Notes: generated from the sequence alone by a model not told the origin. Counted from the stretch's first letter, positions 46,824 through 56,487 are shown. The stretch: 64,000 nucleotides of DNA from Perognathus longimembris pacificus (GCF_023159225.1 NC_063171.1:9039886-9103885); one strand, 5' to 3'. Numbers and translations: made by a program.

Positions 46824-46913
46824 ATATTTCATCTTCCCTGCTGCATTTGCTCCATTCTCTGAGGATAAATGTTTCACTCTTTCCTCAAATACCTGGGAAT
46901 AAATAATTTATGA
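46824..46913. repeat. 90-bp direct repeat, right copy
   Basis: Second copy of 45,058-45,147, 1,766 bases downstream, abutting the L1 5' breakpoint. Confidence 0.93.
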
Positions 46914-47420
46914 AAAATTTATTTCTTACAGTCTTAGATTCTGGGAAGTAAAGAGCAAGAAGCTGGCATCTGTGTGGCACATTTTTACTGCATCATAACA
47001 TGGAGAAAAGCATAAGGTTGTGAGACAGAGCAAGCTGTCTTTTAATGAGAAATCATTATAGCCATCCACTCTCATGATGTACTCTAATCCTAATTATCTC
47101 CTCATATCCCACCACCAAATGTCATTAACATATCAATTTCATATTCATGTTTCCAACCTAGAAATTTCAATGCGAACACATTGAAATCATGGTAGAGTTC
47201 ATAGAAACTATGAAGGCATTTCTAAGATATGATCAAGACAGGTATTGTGATTTATTTTCTTTACCATGAATAATATTCATTTAGGTATGCAGCAAACATC
47301 TTTCTGTATGTCAAATATTGCTGTGGTTTTAGAATGAATACATACTTTCACTCACATACCTCCCTCTTGGAATATATGTATTATATATTGTATAGAAATA
47401 TATATTATATATAATATATT
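46914..47420. other. Unassigned AT-rich DNA
   Basis: Nothing recognised; 47,370-47,421 is TA-rich. Confidence 0.5.
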
Positions 47421-47422
47421 TT

Positions 47423-47510
47423 CCAATACTAGGGATTGAACTCGGGGCTTCCTACTTGCTAGACAAACACTGTACCCCTTGAGTCATGTCCCATTCCTTT
47501 TGCTTTCAAT
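47423..47510 (-). mobile_element. ID-like SINE arm, reverse orientation
   Basis: 'ctagggattgaactcggggc' and 'cttgctagacaaacactgta' with 'ccttgagtcatgtccca' are reversed ID blocks. The TA-rich run lies at the tail position. Confidence 0.7.
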
Positions 47511-47604
47511 TCATTTATCAGACAGGAACCTGATGCTGATTTTGTCAGAACTGACCTCAGAAAAAAATCGCATCTCTACTTAATAAGTAACTGGGGCTCC
47601 AGGT

Positions 47605-48269
47605 ATGTACCAACAAACCAGGCTTGAAATATCCTTTTCTTTGGTCAATGGGGAAATGAAGGGGTTCATGGTATATACATGTAATGTCTCCTGAGCTTTT
47701 GTGCGATATACATAGACACACACATATATAATGAATATTGGTGAATTTCATGTTAAGATCATATAGTCACTAAAACATTTGTAACCTGTAAATCAATACC
47801 TTCAGAAAAATTTCTGTTATTTTTTAAAGATATGATATGGAAAGTTTGAGACTTCAGAAGTGAATGTTCAAGACAGACAAGGCGATACCCTGCCTTTTGT
47901 TTCTTCAGCTGTCTCAGAGCCATACTTCTTTGAGTTTTTCTGCCTTATTATAGTTATCCCTCTGACTGAAATGGAACACAAGGTTAGTGTTGCAGTGGTG
48001 TCTAGTGTTCTTAAGGACGAGAGCAGTGATGTGAGTTTGGAGAAAATCTTTGTGTTAGGCAAATGTTCAAGCGAGAGTTATGGTTCTTTTGCCTTTTAGT
48101 TCAGCATTAATGAATAATGTATATTTCAAAAGTGATCTGTAACCATAGGTTTATGTACGTTCTTTAAACAAAGGTTATATATTGTTTTGATGGGTTCCTG
48201 AAAACTGCGGTGACTACTAAGGTTCACAGGATCTTATGTTCCCTTAGGGCCTGGTGGTGTGGTGGATGC
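47605..48269. other. Unassigned DNA
   Basis: No repeat or gene recognised; a 79-codon forward frame at 47,860-48,099 has no domain. Confidence 0.5.
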
Positions 48270-48662
48270 TGTTGTTTGGAGATTGCTTGAGTGTGTCCCA
48301 ATTGTTCAGGTGTTGGAATTTTGTGGCATTGTAAGTATGGTGGAGTGTTAAAAGGTGGTGTCTCATGAGGTCCTTAGTTCACTGAGGGAGCTCTTATGGC
48401 ACTTAGAAAGAATTAAGTTGGTTCTGTGAAACTTTTCTGAGTTGCTGCAGGACACGCGAGAGTAAGTGATCAGAGCAAATAGCTCTTTGGCTTCTGTTTG
48501 GCTTCCCCAAATACTCTTGCCATTTTTCTTGGGCCCTTCTTCAGAGATGGTACTACACTTTGTACTTGCATTTTCTAAAAGTGTGAGCTAAATTAGCCTC
48601 TTTTCTTTAGCAATGTAGCATACTTCAGGTATTTTCTTAAAGCAATAGAAAATGGAATAACC
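48270..48662 (+). mobile_element. MaLR-type solo LTR
   Basis: Starts near 'tgttgtttggagattgcttg', continues 'gtgtgtcccaattgttcagg', 'gtgttggaattttgtggca', 'gttaaaaggtggtgtctcat', and ends with 'gagctaaattagcctctttt' and 'aaagcaatagaaaatgg', the order of mammalian MaLR LTRs. No flanking duplication identified. Confidence 0.7.
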
Positions 48663-48682
48663 CCAAATGTTGTAGCAATGAC

Positions 48683-48686
<4 letters not shown>

Positions 48687-48716
<30 letters not shown>
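48687..48716. repeat. (TG)n microsatellite
   Basis: About 15 TG units shortly after the MaLR LTR; one of the few microsatellites here without a SINE at its side. Confidence 0.9.
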
Positions 48717-48717
<1 letters not shown>

Positions 48718-48719
48718 TG

Positions 48720-49190
48720 TATGCATGTGTTTATGAGATAGAGGATTTCTCTTTCTAGTTAATTGTGGAATTGACTAAGTTCCACTGAGAAAAAGACAAA
48801 AAATGACAACATCATATTTAATATTTGTCACATTTATTGAGAAACATAAAAAGGTTATGGCACACAATCACAGATCCTTCCAACAACCATTTTGTAGTGT
48901 CAGTCAGTCAGGGGCAGCCTTATTTCTTCTTAAAATAAGCAATAAATGTTGTGAAATATATTGAAATAATATTTTATTATAGCAATCGTCTAGTGCAGTA
49001 TAGAATGTGGGGTATGAAGGGATAGACAATTCATAATTTGCATGTACTACATCATAACAAAGATACTAGATGGGCATCTGATCATAAGACCTTGAGGAGT
49101 TTTATCCTTTTTATACTATCTATGATTATTATCCTGATTTACCTTGGCCATACTTTTTCTCTTATAGCTGCCTTTAAGGATTTTTTTGGC
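48720..49190. other. Unassigned AT-rich DNA
   Basis: Nothing recognised between the TG repeat and the long T run. Confidence 0.5.
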
Positions 49191-49191
49191 T

Positions 49192-49192
<1 letters not shown>

Positions 49193-49248
<56 letters not shown>
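49193..49248. repeat. 56-base poly(T) run
   Basis: 56 consecutive T without interruption and with no SINE or L1 body attached on either side and no target duplication that I can find. Confidence 0.9.
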
Positions 49249-49252
<4 letters not shown>

Positions 49253-49387
49253 GGTATAGGAAATTTACTGAGTCAGTAGATTTCTAGTCATTTAGCCCTT
49301 CACCATAGCCTGTAGCCAGGTTGAGTCCATGTCACAGTATAAGCAATGATATTTGTTAAATTAGAAAAGTCTAAGCATCAAATATGA

Positions 49388-49625
49388 TCATTTGCAGCAC
49401 TAGTGGCTCATGTTTATATCCTACCTACTCAGAAGTCTGAGTTCTGAGGACTGCAGTTTGAAGCAGGCTAAAGTCCACGAGACTCAGTTATTAATCAACA
49501 ACAACAAAAAACCCCAAACAAACAACAAACAAAACAGAAGTGGCTCAATTGGTAGAGTACCAACCTTGAGCAAAGAGCTAAGGGACAGCAACCAGGCTCT
49601 AGTTCAAGACCCATTATCAGCATTA
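49388..49625 (+). mobile_element. B1/ID composite SINE
   Basis: Forward head ('gcactagtggctcatg', 'tcagaagtctgagttctgag', 'tgcagtttgaagcaggct'), an A/C-rich middle, then the arm 'agaagtggctcaattggtag' and 'aaccttgagcaaagagct'. Confidence 0.85.
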
Positions 49626-49748
49626 TATATCTATATCTAGCTATCCATCTGTCTGTCTGTTTGTTCGTCCATCTGTCCATCCATCTATCAATCCATTTAC
49701 ATACATATATATGAAGTGACCATAATATATGTGTGTATATACATGTGT

Positions 49749-49783
<35 letters not shown>

Positions 49784-49810
49784 GAGAGAGAGAATACATA
49801 CACACAGAGG
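49626..49810. repeat. Compound microsatellite (CTGT/CATC, AC, AG)
   Basis: 'ctgt', 'ccat' and 'catc' units to 49,695, then (AC)n at 49,749-49,780 and (AG)n at 49,781-49,793. It starts at the 3' end of the preceding forward SINE. Confidence 0.9.
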
Positions 49811-50372
49811 TATATATAATCACTTCAGCAGATTATAGCACACTAGGTTTTCTTTCTTTTAGATGAGATTAAGGTACAGAATATGAATGTGCTTGGAAAT
49901 AGCAGACAACCAACAGGTCTGGTGGAAAGCAATTTCTTTTAAATTATTGGAATGATAATAAGAATTGAGAAGGCACTCGGTAACCCACCAAATTCATACT
50001 GATGAATTTCAGGGAAGAGTGGACAATGAAAAGAGAGCATAATAGAGGGCATTAATCTGATCAATACATAATATATGTATGTGTAAAATTCCATCATAAT
50101 ACCTTTGTAGAATTCATTTATACTACTACAAAACTTAAAAGAAAGAAAGAATTGTATATTCTAGTGCAATGTTTGCACAATAGTTCTTGCCTTGTTAGTA
50201 TTCTTAAGGTTAACATCCACTTACAATATTACTCTCTATTTTTTGTCAAATAGACGGGCATTGCATTTTCAAGGGCCATTTTGCAATAGCATTTTAAGTG
50301 ACATTTAAATTGTGTGTGTGGACAATATTATACAATGAATGCATAAATGCGATTAAATTTTTAGGGAAATTA
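49811..50372. other. Unassigned AT-rich DNA
   Basis: Host sequence on the left of the provirus; nothing recognised. Confidence 0.5.
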
Positions 50373-50378
50373 CTTCTC

Positions 50379-50865
50379 TGTTGGGGTGTTTTCTCTGACC
50401 CGGCTCGGATGCTTATTTCTTTCTCTCTTATTACCTCGGCCTGCAGGTAAGTTAGAGTGAGACGTAGGGGTCACTCCGGTCTGGCGTGCATGCGACCTAC
50501 GTGGTAATGTGACCGCTATCCTTCCATGGAAGCTAGCGTACATAGACCACGGAGTAGGCTTCTGAGAGCGAACTAACTTTATTGAGGGAAGGTCAAGGGG
50601 AGATGATTCCGAAGGAAGGGGGTTGGCCAGGATTCCGATAGGCTAAGAGCTGTCACGTGACCCCCAAGGGGCTGCCGTCACTCTGAGCGCGCCGAACCAG
50701 GGCGGGGCTGGTAGGCACCGGGCTGGCTGCCAGCTAAGTCGGGGGTCTATTTGCCCAACCAGTTTCTCCGGATTCCAATGTAGAGAGGGTGGAAGGGCCG
50801 CATTCTCCAGCTGGGGGAGGTGCATCAAGCCCCTTCCATCAAGGTGAGAAAGATGGACCCCAACA
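50379..50865 (-). repeat. Provirus 3' LTR
   Basis: 487 bases with 8-base inverted ends 'tgttgggg'/'ccccaaca'. On the element strand it has a GC box (50,701-50,708), an E-box-type 'cacgtg' at 50,654-50,659 and the polyadenylation signal AATAAA at 50,578-50,583. It lacks 26 bases, present in the 5' LTR, close to its own end. Confidence 0.95.
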
Positions 50866-50877
50866 TCTGCCTCTTTT
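50866..50877 (-). other. Polypurine tract (PPT)
   Basis: On the element strand 'AAAAGAGGCAGA' directly precedes the 3' LTR, the expected position of the plus-strand primer. Confidence 0.75.
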
Positions 50878-51932
50878 ATATATTTTTTTTTTCGAACAGC
50901 AGGAGGCGCCCTACTCTAGAGCGCGCCATGTCTTAGGTTGCCCCCAACCCAAGGGGAGTCTTACCCGTCTTGGGCTAACGCCCTAGCTCTTCAGGCTGAC
51001 CTTCCTGCCGGGCTGGCGGGCCCGATGAGAGGCCTTGGGGAGAGTGGGATTGGCACTCGCAAGAGAGCCTGATAATTTTTTTTCCGGTGCCGGTGGACCT
51101 TACTGAGCAGCAGATCCTGGGGTTCGAGTGACGAGCCTCTTGGGGTTCTTATATGGCTAAAAGGCCAAAGGCCACTTGGTACCTAGACAGCTCTGGCCCA
51201 TCGATTACAACAAGAGTCCCAATGTAAACATAAGGTAAATGGGAGCATAAAGCAGACATGAGCATAAGCAATCATAATACAAGGCAAATGCAAACATGAG
51301 CAACTGTAACACATGAGCAATTGTAACACATGAGTAATTACAACAAGGCACAAGGCAATGGAGGGTCTCTTATCGGGGTCAGTCCACGGAAAACAGGAAT
51401 TCTGGTCCAGTCTGGTGTTGCTCAAGGTAGCACAGATGGCTCTTCCTTCCCTCGATGGTGAGGTAGAGGCGATGTGGCAGCCAGGATGCTGGTAACTTAA
51501 CAACTGAGGTTAGTAAACACTTCACAGTAAACATTGCAGCAAGGTGTCAATACCTTACTTATTATAAACATTTATAATAAAACATTAAAGTGTCCAAGTC
51601 CTTTAGCTCCTATTTCCCTCCAATGGGGACACCCGAGATAAGCAGCAAAAGGGGGGAGCGAAAGGGAGGGACAACCGTGCAAAATTTCCCTTTGGTCCTT
51701 GTGCAAGACTGTGGGCCACGCTGCCACAGCAAACGCTACTCCAAAGGGCGTCAGGCAGGGTCCAGGGAAGAAACAGGGCCGACACTGGGTCCAGGTCCAT
51801 CGCTGGTGCAGGCAGGCTTTCCAGTTTCTCCTTAGAAAATTCCACCTCGGTCTTTGCTTTCCTGAGAGGAAACAAGGGGAGACATCCCTCAAGGGCAGGT
51901 GCCCTTGGGTGGTCATTCTGTTGGACAATATT
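50878..51932 (-). pseudogene. Provirus 3' region, no recognisable env
   Basis: About 1.05 kb between integrase and the PPT. Frames of 118, 106 and 90 codons exist on the reverse strand, but I see no envelope signal peptide, cleavage site or transmembrane segment pattern that I can defend. The interval 51,230-51,350 contains repeated short phrases such as 'gagcaa' and 'aacacatgag'. Most likely env is deleted or eroded beyond recognition by eye. Confidence 0.5.
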
Positions 51933-52157
51933 TTACATCTCTAGCTGGTATCCAGATTGGATTCGGTTCCCAGTAGGGAAGACGCAGGCGAATCCCCTTC
52001 CTGCACTGATAATTGGGTCGGGTCCACGCCACGCCCCTGTCAGAGAATCCTTCCACCAGGCCTCCACTTTTAAGTAGGGGGTTTGGCTTGACCAGTGTCT
52101 CTGGAAAGCCGACAGAGGTTGGTCCTTAGAGAAATTTAAAATATTCAATGTAAACAT
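51933..52157 (-). pseudogene. Integrase C-terminal domain, frameshifted
   Basis: A 74-codon frame containing 'WWKDSLTGAWRGPDPI' and 'GRGFACVFPTG', the Trp/Gly/Pro-rich pattern of the class II integrase C-terminal domain that binds DNA. It lies in a different frame from the catalytic core just upstream; the break is near a run of G on the element strand (plus-strand C run at about 52,186-52,193). Confidence 0.85.
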
Positions 52158-52165
52158 CGCTGTCC

Positions 52166-53953
52166 TCAGCTGGTCCTGGGGGCTTCCCCCCCTTTTTGTT
52201 TTAATAATTGATCCTTCAGGGTCTTATTATGCCTCTCAATTATGGCTTGACCCTTTGGGTTATAAGGTATTCCAGTGGTATGTTTAATATTCCACATTTG
52301 GAAAAATGCCTGTAGAGGCTTACTGGTGAAACAAGGTCCATTATCTGTTTTAACCTGTAAAGGCAGCCCTAGGATAGCAAAACATTCTAAGAAGTGGCTT
52401 TCAGCATGCCGTGCTCTTTCACCGGTATGCAGGGAGGCCCAACACGCACCAGAGCATGTGTCAATGGACATAAATATATATTTTAGCCTTCCAAAGGGGG
52501 CGTAATGGGTCACATCAGTCTGCCAAATTAAGTTGGGTCTTAAACCTCTTGGATTCACCCCCGGGGATTGCAGGGGAGGGACTTGCATGAAAGGCATACA
52601 TGATTTGCAAGTCCTTATAATCTTTTTTAAGTCTTTTATAGGAATTGAAGGAAATCTCTGATGTAACCCTCTCCAATTTAAGTGAGTACGCTCATGAAGC
52701 CCTTTGGCCATTTGGAGGTTTTGAGGTTGTACAATGGCCAGAGCTATGATGGTTCCATTAGTGGCCAGCTGGTCAGCCATACGATTACCTTGTGCCAGTT
52801 CCCCAGGCAGTCCTTGGTGCCCACGAAGGTGCTGTAAAAAAATAGGCTCACTCCGCTCTTTTAACAGAGACCTGACTTGGATCATCAGAGGAGTGATTGG
52901 GTTTCCATCCAACTTGATATATGAACATACCAGGTTGGGTAGAAAATTAACCACATATAGACTATCAGAGAACAAGTTCATTGGCTGTTTAACATGGGTC
53001 AGTGCCAAGGCGACTGCGTACAGCTCTTTAAACTGTGCAGAGCCAGTGACGGCTTCAAAGTAATGGGTGTTATCTTTCCCACCGGCAGGGGGCGAGGCTG
53101 AGCGCACCACTACGGCAGAGCTGGCTCGCCCACCATCTGTAAAGACATTGGCAGCCTTGACAAGAGGCTTGGTAGAGAAAAGCACAGGGGGTGTCCATTG
53201 TAGCCTGGAAAATGAGGTCACCCATCTTGAAGTGCCATAGTGGCAATCTATCTTACCCATAAAGCCCTCCAGGGCACTAGACACACGTGAATTATTTCTC
53301 CTGACCCATTCAAAATCTGACAACCGGTAGGGAATAGTTAGCACGTCAGGATCTCTTCCATAATGTCTCAGGGAAGTGTCCCTGCCCTTAATTACCAAGT
53401 CAGCTAGCTGGTCTAACTGGCAATAAACCCTGGGAGCTCCTCCCACTGATGCGTGCACCCATTGAAGGGGCTCACCTGATTGTGTAATTGCAGCTGAAGA
53501 AAGTTCGGATCCGGGGATGATCCAAAGGCAAAGTGGGCACTTAGGCTTGTAGCGTGCCAGCTGTGCCTTATTTAAGGCCAATTGGATTTTCTGGAAGGCT
53601 GTTTGGAGTGATGGAGTTATTGTAATAACATCAGTGGGCGCCTTGCCCTTCAAAGAGTCATGGAGTGGAATCAGCTCTTCTGTAGGCAGTTGAAGCCAGG
53701 GTCTTAGCCAATTAATTTCACCTAACAGTCTTTGCATCTCCACCAGAGTATAAGTTGCCTGGAAGGATAACTGGGGCTTGAGTGGGCATACAGAGTCTAG
53801 TTTAAGCTCTGCCCCCAAGATCTTGAAGGGATATACTTTCTGAACCTTGTCACTGGCTATACGCAGCCCTCCTCTTTGAAGGAGTGTTTGGGCCTTGCTA
53901 TAGGCCAAATCTAGCACATGGGCGTCTGCTGATCCAATAATAATGTTGTCCAA
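52166..53953 (-). pseudogene. pol: pol fragment: RT end, RNase H and integrase core (open 595 codons)
   Basis: Largest open frame of the window, without a true ATG: it opens with TTG directly after an in-frame TAA (53,954-53,956). Residues 2-3 are Asp-Asn at the place of the RT YxDD motif, so the tyrosine is lost and the second catalytic Asp is replaced. RT thumb/connection spans roughly residues 5-230. RNase H carries the acidic set D273, E310, D330 and D394, with H379. Integrase carries the zinc-binding set H420, H424, C449 and C452, and the catalytic triad D480, D537 and E573, with exactly 35 residues between the last two. The RNase H and integrase catalytic residues are therefore all kept, while RT is dead and the integrase C-terminus is out of frame. 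Role in the family: synthesis and integration of viral DNA. Confidence 0.93.
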
Positions 53954-54429
53954 TTAAATGCATATGGTCCGATCTGCTCCTGTATCAATTAAGAATCGGA
54001 ACTTTTTTCCCAAATATCATGATTACTGTCTCTGGCCTTATCTCGGGGGCAATGGGGATTCTGAAAGTCAGGTCGTAAAGCAGATGTTTTGTCCAGGACG
54101 TGTTCGGCCGCCTCTCTCAAGAACCATCCTCCTGGACTCATGAAAATCTGTAGTTTCAAGGCCTCTGAATTTAAAAGTGGCCAGGCCAGTTTTTTTTTTT
54201 TTTTTTTTTTTTTGCTGCGGGGCGCCGCCACCGCCGCTGCCGCGGAAAAGCGGAGGCTCAGGGCTGCCAAAATCTGCATATGTATAGAGTCAAGCTGAGT
54301 CTCACATGGGGGAGGGGTAGCAAGCCTGCGGCTGCTCTGCTCATCTCCTGCCGGCCTTGGATTCCTGGGTACTGAACGAGCTTTCGTCCCAGGGCCTCTT
54401 GGAGTGGGGCGTCGGGGGCCCGCTCCATA
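53954..54429 (-). pseudogene. gag-pro remnant with protease active site and deletion junction
   Basis: The aspartic protease motif 'LIDTGAD' is encoded at about 53,992-53,972. Only about eight codons later the sequence reaches the RT active-site end, where hundreds of codons would be expected, so the rest of protease and most of RT are missing. Upstream, a 24-base A run (plus-strand T at 54,190-54,213) adjoins a GCC-rich stretch (54,214-54,258). A 96-codon frame over this part shows no gag domain I can name. Confidence 0.8.
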
Positions 54430-54741
54430 TCAAAATTCCCTCCGGCTTCCTTCTCCTGAATCCAGGGACTCCCCGCCCGGGTCCCAAGAGAGGCAAGCCT
54501 TGAGAGTCTTAATGGCTCGCAGTGGGAGTTTTCCCCATTGTGCCGTTTGTAATTTCCGCTCTAGTTGGTCCCAAGTTTCCCATGAGAGTGGGTTGGCTCC
54601 AGTTAGCCATGGGACCCTGTGGGTCAATTCCTCCCAAATTTGTGTGGCGCAGGGCTCTGAGATATTAATCCCCGCGTTTTGGAGGGTGAACTTTAGGATC
54701 TTAAGGGGCGAATTGTTTCACCGACTCTGGACTTGTCCCAT
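54430..54741 (-). pseudogene. gag: Truncated gag (matrix N-terminus)
   Basis: ATG at 54,741-54,739 follows the leader. The second codon is Gly (MGQ...), the usual myristoylation context. Codon 8 is TGA (54,720-54,718). The same frame then stays open to a stop at about 54,429 ('TQIWEELTHRVPWL', 'WETWDQLERKLQ'), giving about 104 codons of matrix-like sequence. Capsid and nucleocapsid are not present. Confidence 0.8.
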
Positions 54742-54747
54742 CCTCTT

Positions 54748-54751
54748 ACCT
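54748..54751 (-). promoter_or_regulatory. Viral splice donor in the leader
   Basis: On the element strand 'CCAGGTAAGAGG' gives AG|GTAAGA seven bases before the gag ATG region, the usual place of the major 5' splice site. Confidence 0.6.
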
Positions 54752-54837
54752 GGGGTGGGAGGATCGCGCGTCTCAGGATTTCCAACCTGTTTCCGTCAGG
54801 GCCAGTCGGGAGCCGGGCTTTCTCGCGTGGATTCGTG

Positions 54838-54855
54838 CAACCCACGTGGGCGCCA
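54838..54855 (-). other. Primer binding site, tRNA-Lys type
   Basis: Three bases after the 5' LTR the element strand reads 'TGGCGCCCACGTGGGTTG'. It begins with the TGGCGCCC of lysine-tRNA primer sites; the remainder fits the tRNA-Lys1,2 type apart from a missing base. Confidence 0.8.
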
Positions 54856-54858
54856 CAA

Positions 54859-55371
54859 TGTTGGGATGTTTTCTCTGACCCAGCTCGGATGCTTATTTCT
54901 TTCTCTCTTATTACCCTCCGTATTGTCCTCTCCCCTAACCCTCAGCCTGCAGGTAAGTTAGAGTGAGACGTAGGGGTCACTCCGGCCTGGCGTGCGCGCG
55001 ACCTACGTGGTAATGTGACCGCTATCCTTCCCTGGGAGCTAGCGTACATAGACCACGGAGTAGGCTTCTGAGAGCGAACTAACTTTATTGAGGGAAGGTC
55101 AAGGGGAGATGATTCCGAAGGAAGGGGGTTGGCCAGGATTCCGATAGGCTAAGAGCTGTCACGTGACCCCCAAGGGGCTGCCGTCACTCTGAGCGCGCCG
55201 AACCAGGGCGGGGCTGGTAGGCACCGGGCTGGCTGCCAGCTAAGTCGGGGGTCTATTTGCCCAACCAGTTTCTCCGGATTCCAATGTAGAGAGGGTGGAA
55301 GGGCCGCATTCCCCAGCTGGGGGAGGTGCATCAAGCCCCTTCCATCAAGGTGAGAAAGATGGACCCCAACA
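54859..55371 (-). repeat. Provirus 5' LTR
   Basis: 513 bases; ends 'tgttggga' and 'ccccaaca'. Polyadenylation signal at 55,084-55,089 and 'cacgtg' at 55,160-55,165 on the element strand. Contains the 26 bases (about 54,917-54,942) that the other LTR lacks. Confidence 0.95.
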
Positions 55372-55377
55372 CTTCTC

Positions 55378-55820
55378 TACAAATAATCAAGCCTGGCTCT
55401 GATAAACCAGCAGTTAGGGAGTAACAGGACAATACAAATGACATTTCAGAGAAGATTCTCCACTTTTGGAATAGGCGAGATATTTATAGTACAACTAATC
55501 TCTTTTGTAGTCTTTACTGTGTCATATTCTATAAAGCTTGATTCAAACCATTAGAGGATGAATATTTCTCTCTTTGGTTTAGCTGTTCTCAGTTCTAAGA
55601 ACTTCCTCTTGTGCTAACAAGTTTGTTACTGAAATCTTAGTTTTTCAGAATAATCACTACATACAAAAACAGAGAAAAGCTCCCCGTAGATGTCATTGTT
55701 ATCTTTTGATTCTCTGAAAACCAGATAAACTCTATTTTCTACAGCCATTCTTTGTGTAGAGCTCTTCTGTTTGAGTAACAGTAATAATCAAGGAATTTTA
55801 CATTTTGAGGTCAAACATAC
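55378..55820. other. Unassigned AT-rich DNA
   Basis: Host sequence on the right of the provirus; nothing recognised. Confidence 0.5.
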
Positions 55821-55824
55821 AATA

Positions 55825-55940
55825 GGCAATCCACTCACTCCTTAATGCATTTATAAAACAGATTATTGGACCCCTTTTGAGACACATTATGAGCTGTAAA
55901 CTAGATGAAAGAATAAAAATTATCTAAATATTCTGGTAAA
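55825..55940 (-). mobile_element. Possible L2 3' end
   Basis: 'cactcactccttaatgcatt' and 'cacattatgagctgtaaact' fit the reversed L2 3'-end order loosely. Confidence 0.4.
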
Positions 55941-56027
55941 GCAATAGTTCTGTGCTTCTTGAAATTTATGAAAGATTTTAGCTTGCATTAAAAATGCAGA
56001 TAGTCTCTTCTCATAAAGAAACAAATC

Positions 56028-56310
56028 AAGAGCCAGGCACATTTGTTTTGTGCCTGTAATCCTCACAATGCCAGAGGTAGTGATTGGGAAGACTGCAGTT
56101 CGAGATCAACCTTAGCAAAAAATGTGCATGACTCCAACTAGACCAATAAAGCCTGGATGTGATGGCACACCATTGTCATCCAAGATGTACAGAAAATATA
56201 AATAGGAGGATTTCAACTGAGATCCTCTTAGAAAAATAAGTACATGTGTGGTACAAGTGGTAGAACACCTGCCTACACATGCATATAGCTCTGAGTTACT
56301 CACAAAAAAA
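56028..56310 (+). mobile_element. B1/ID composite SINE
   Basis: 'agccaggcac', 'tgtgcctgtaatcctcacaa' and 'gactgcagttcgagatcaac' form the head; 'gtacaagtggtagaacacct' and 'gctctgagttactcac' the tRNA-like arm. A second head-like piece lies at 56,150-56,215. Confidence 0.75.
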
Positions 56311-56487
56311 TTCAGTTGACTGAACTTTGAGTTTACTACAACAGGTGGAAGAAAACCTCAGTGAAATAAAATTTTTAATATTTTTTAAATAATAATTTTT
56401 TTAGAAACAAAAAAATTAATCAAAATAAAACAAAGTCAGCCAAGACCAGTTATTGTTGTTCTTATATGGAGTGTGTGTGCACCTGTG

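Larger units (their letters stand above)
50379..55371 (-). mobile_element. Class II (betaretrovirus-like) endogenous provirus, internally deleted
   Basis: About 5.0 kb: two LTRs around a 3,993-base interior. Flanked by a perfect 6-base duplication 'cttctc' (50,373-50,378 and 55,372-55,377), the size expected for class II elements. In element direction: 5' LTR, lysine-type PBS, splice donor, truncated gag, protease active site fused to the RT end, RNase H, integrase, non-coding 3' part, PPT, 3' LTR. The LTRs differ at nine positions plus one 26-base indel (about 1.8% substitutions, counted by eye), so integration is recent on an evolutionary scale, although the interior is strongly deleted. 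It could have spread in trans as a defective genome. Confidence 0.95.

Noticed and set aside
47860..48099. 79-codon forward frame with acidic and Ser-rich sequence
   Set aside because: No domain, no exon borders and no repeated evidence; within chance length for AT-rich DNA.
49638..49810. CRISPR-like regular short repeats
   Set aside because: These are ordinary tetranucleotide and dinucleotide microsatellites in a mammalian genome, without unique spacers.
50643..50828. 61-codon reverse frame, repeated at 55,149-55,334
   Set aside because: Identical because the LTR is duplicated; within U3, with no similarity I recognise to a viral or host protein.
51183..51928. Possible env between integrase and the 3' LTR
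   Set aside because: Frames overlap each other and show no defensible signal peptide, cleavage site or membrane anchor.
54089..54298. Forward frame with a Phe run at the T24 tract
   Set aside because: Created by the homopolymer and GCC-rich stretch on the antisense of the provirus.
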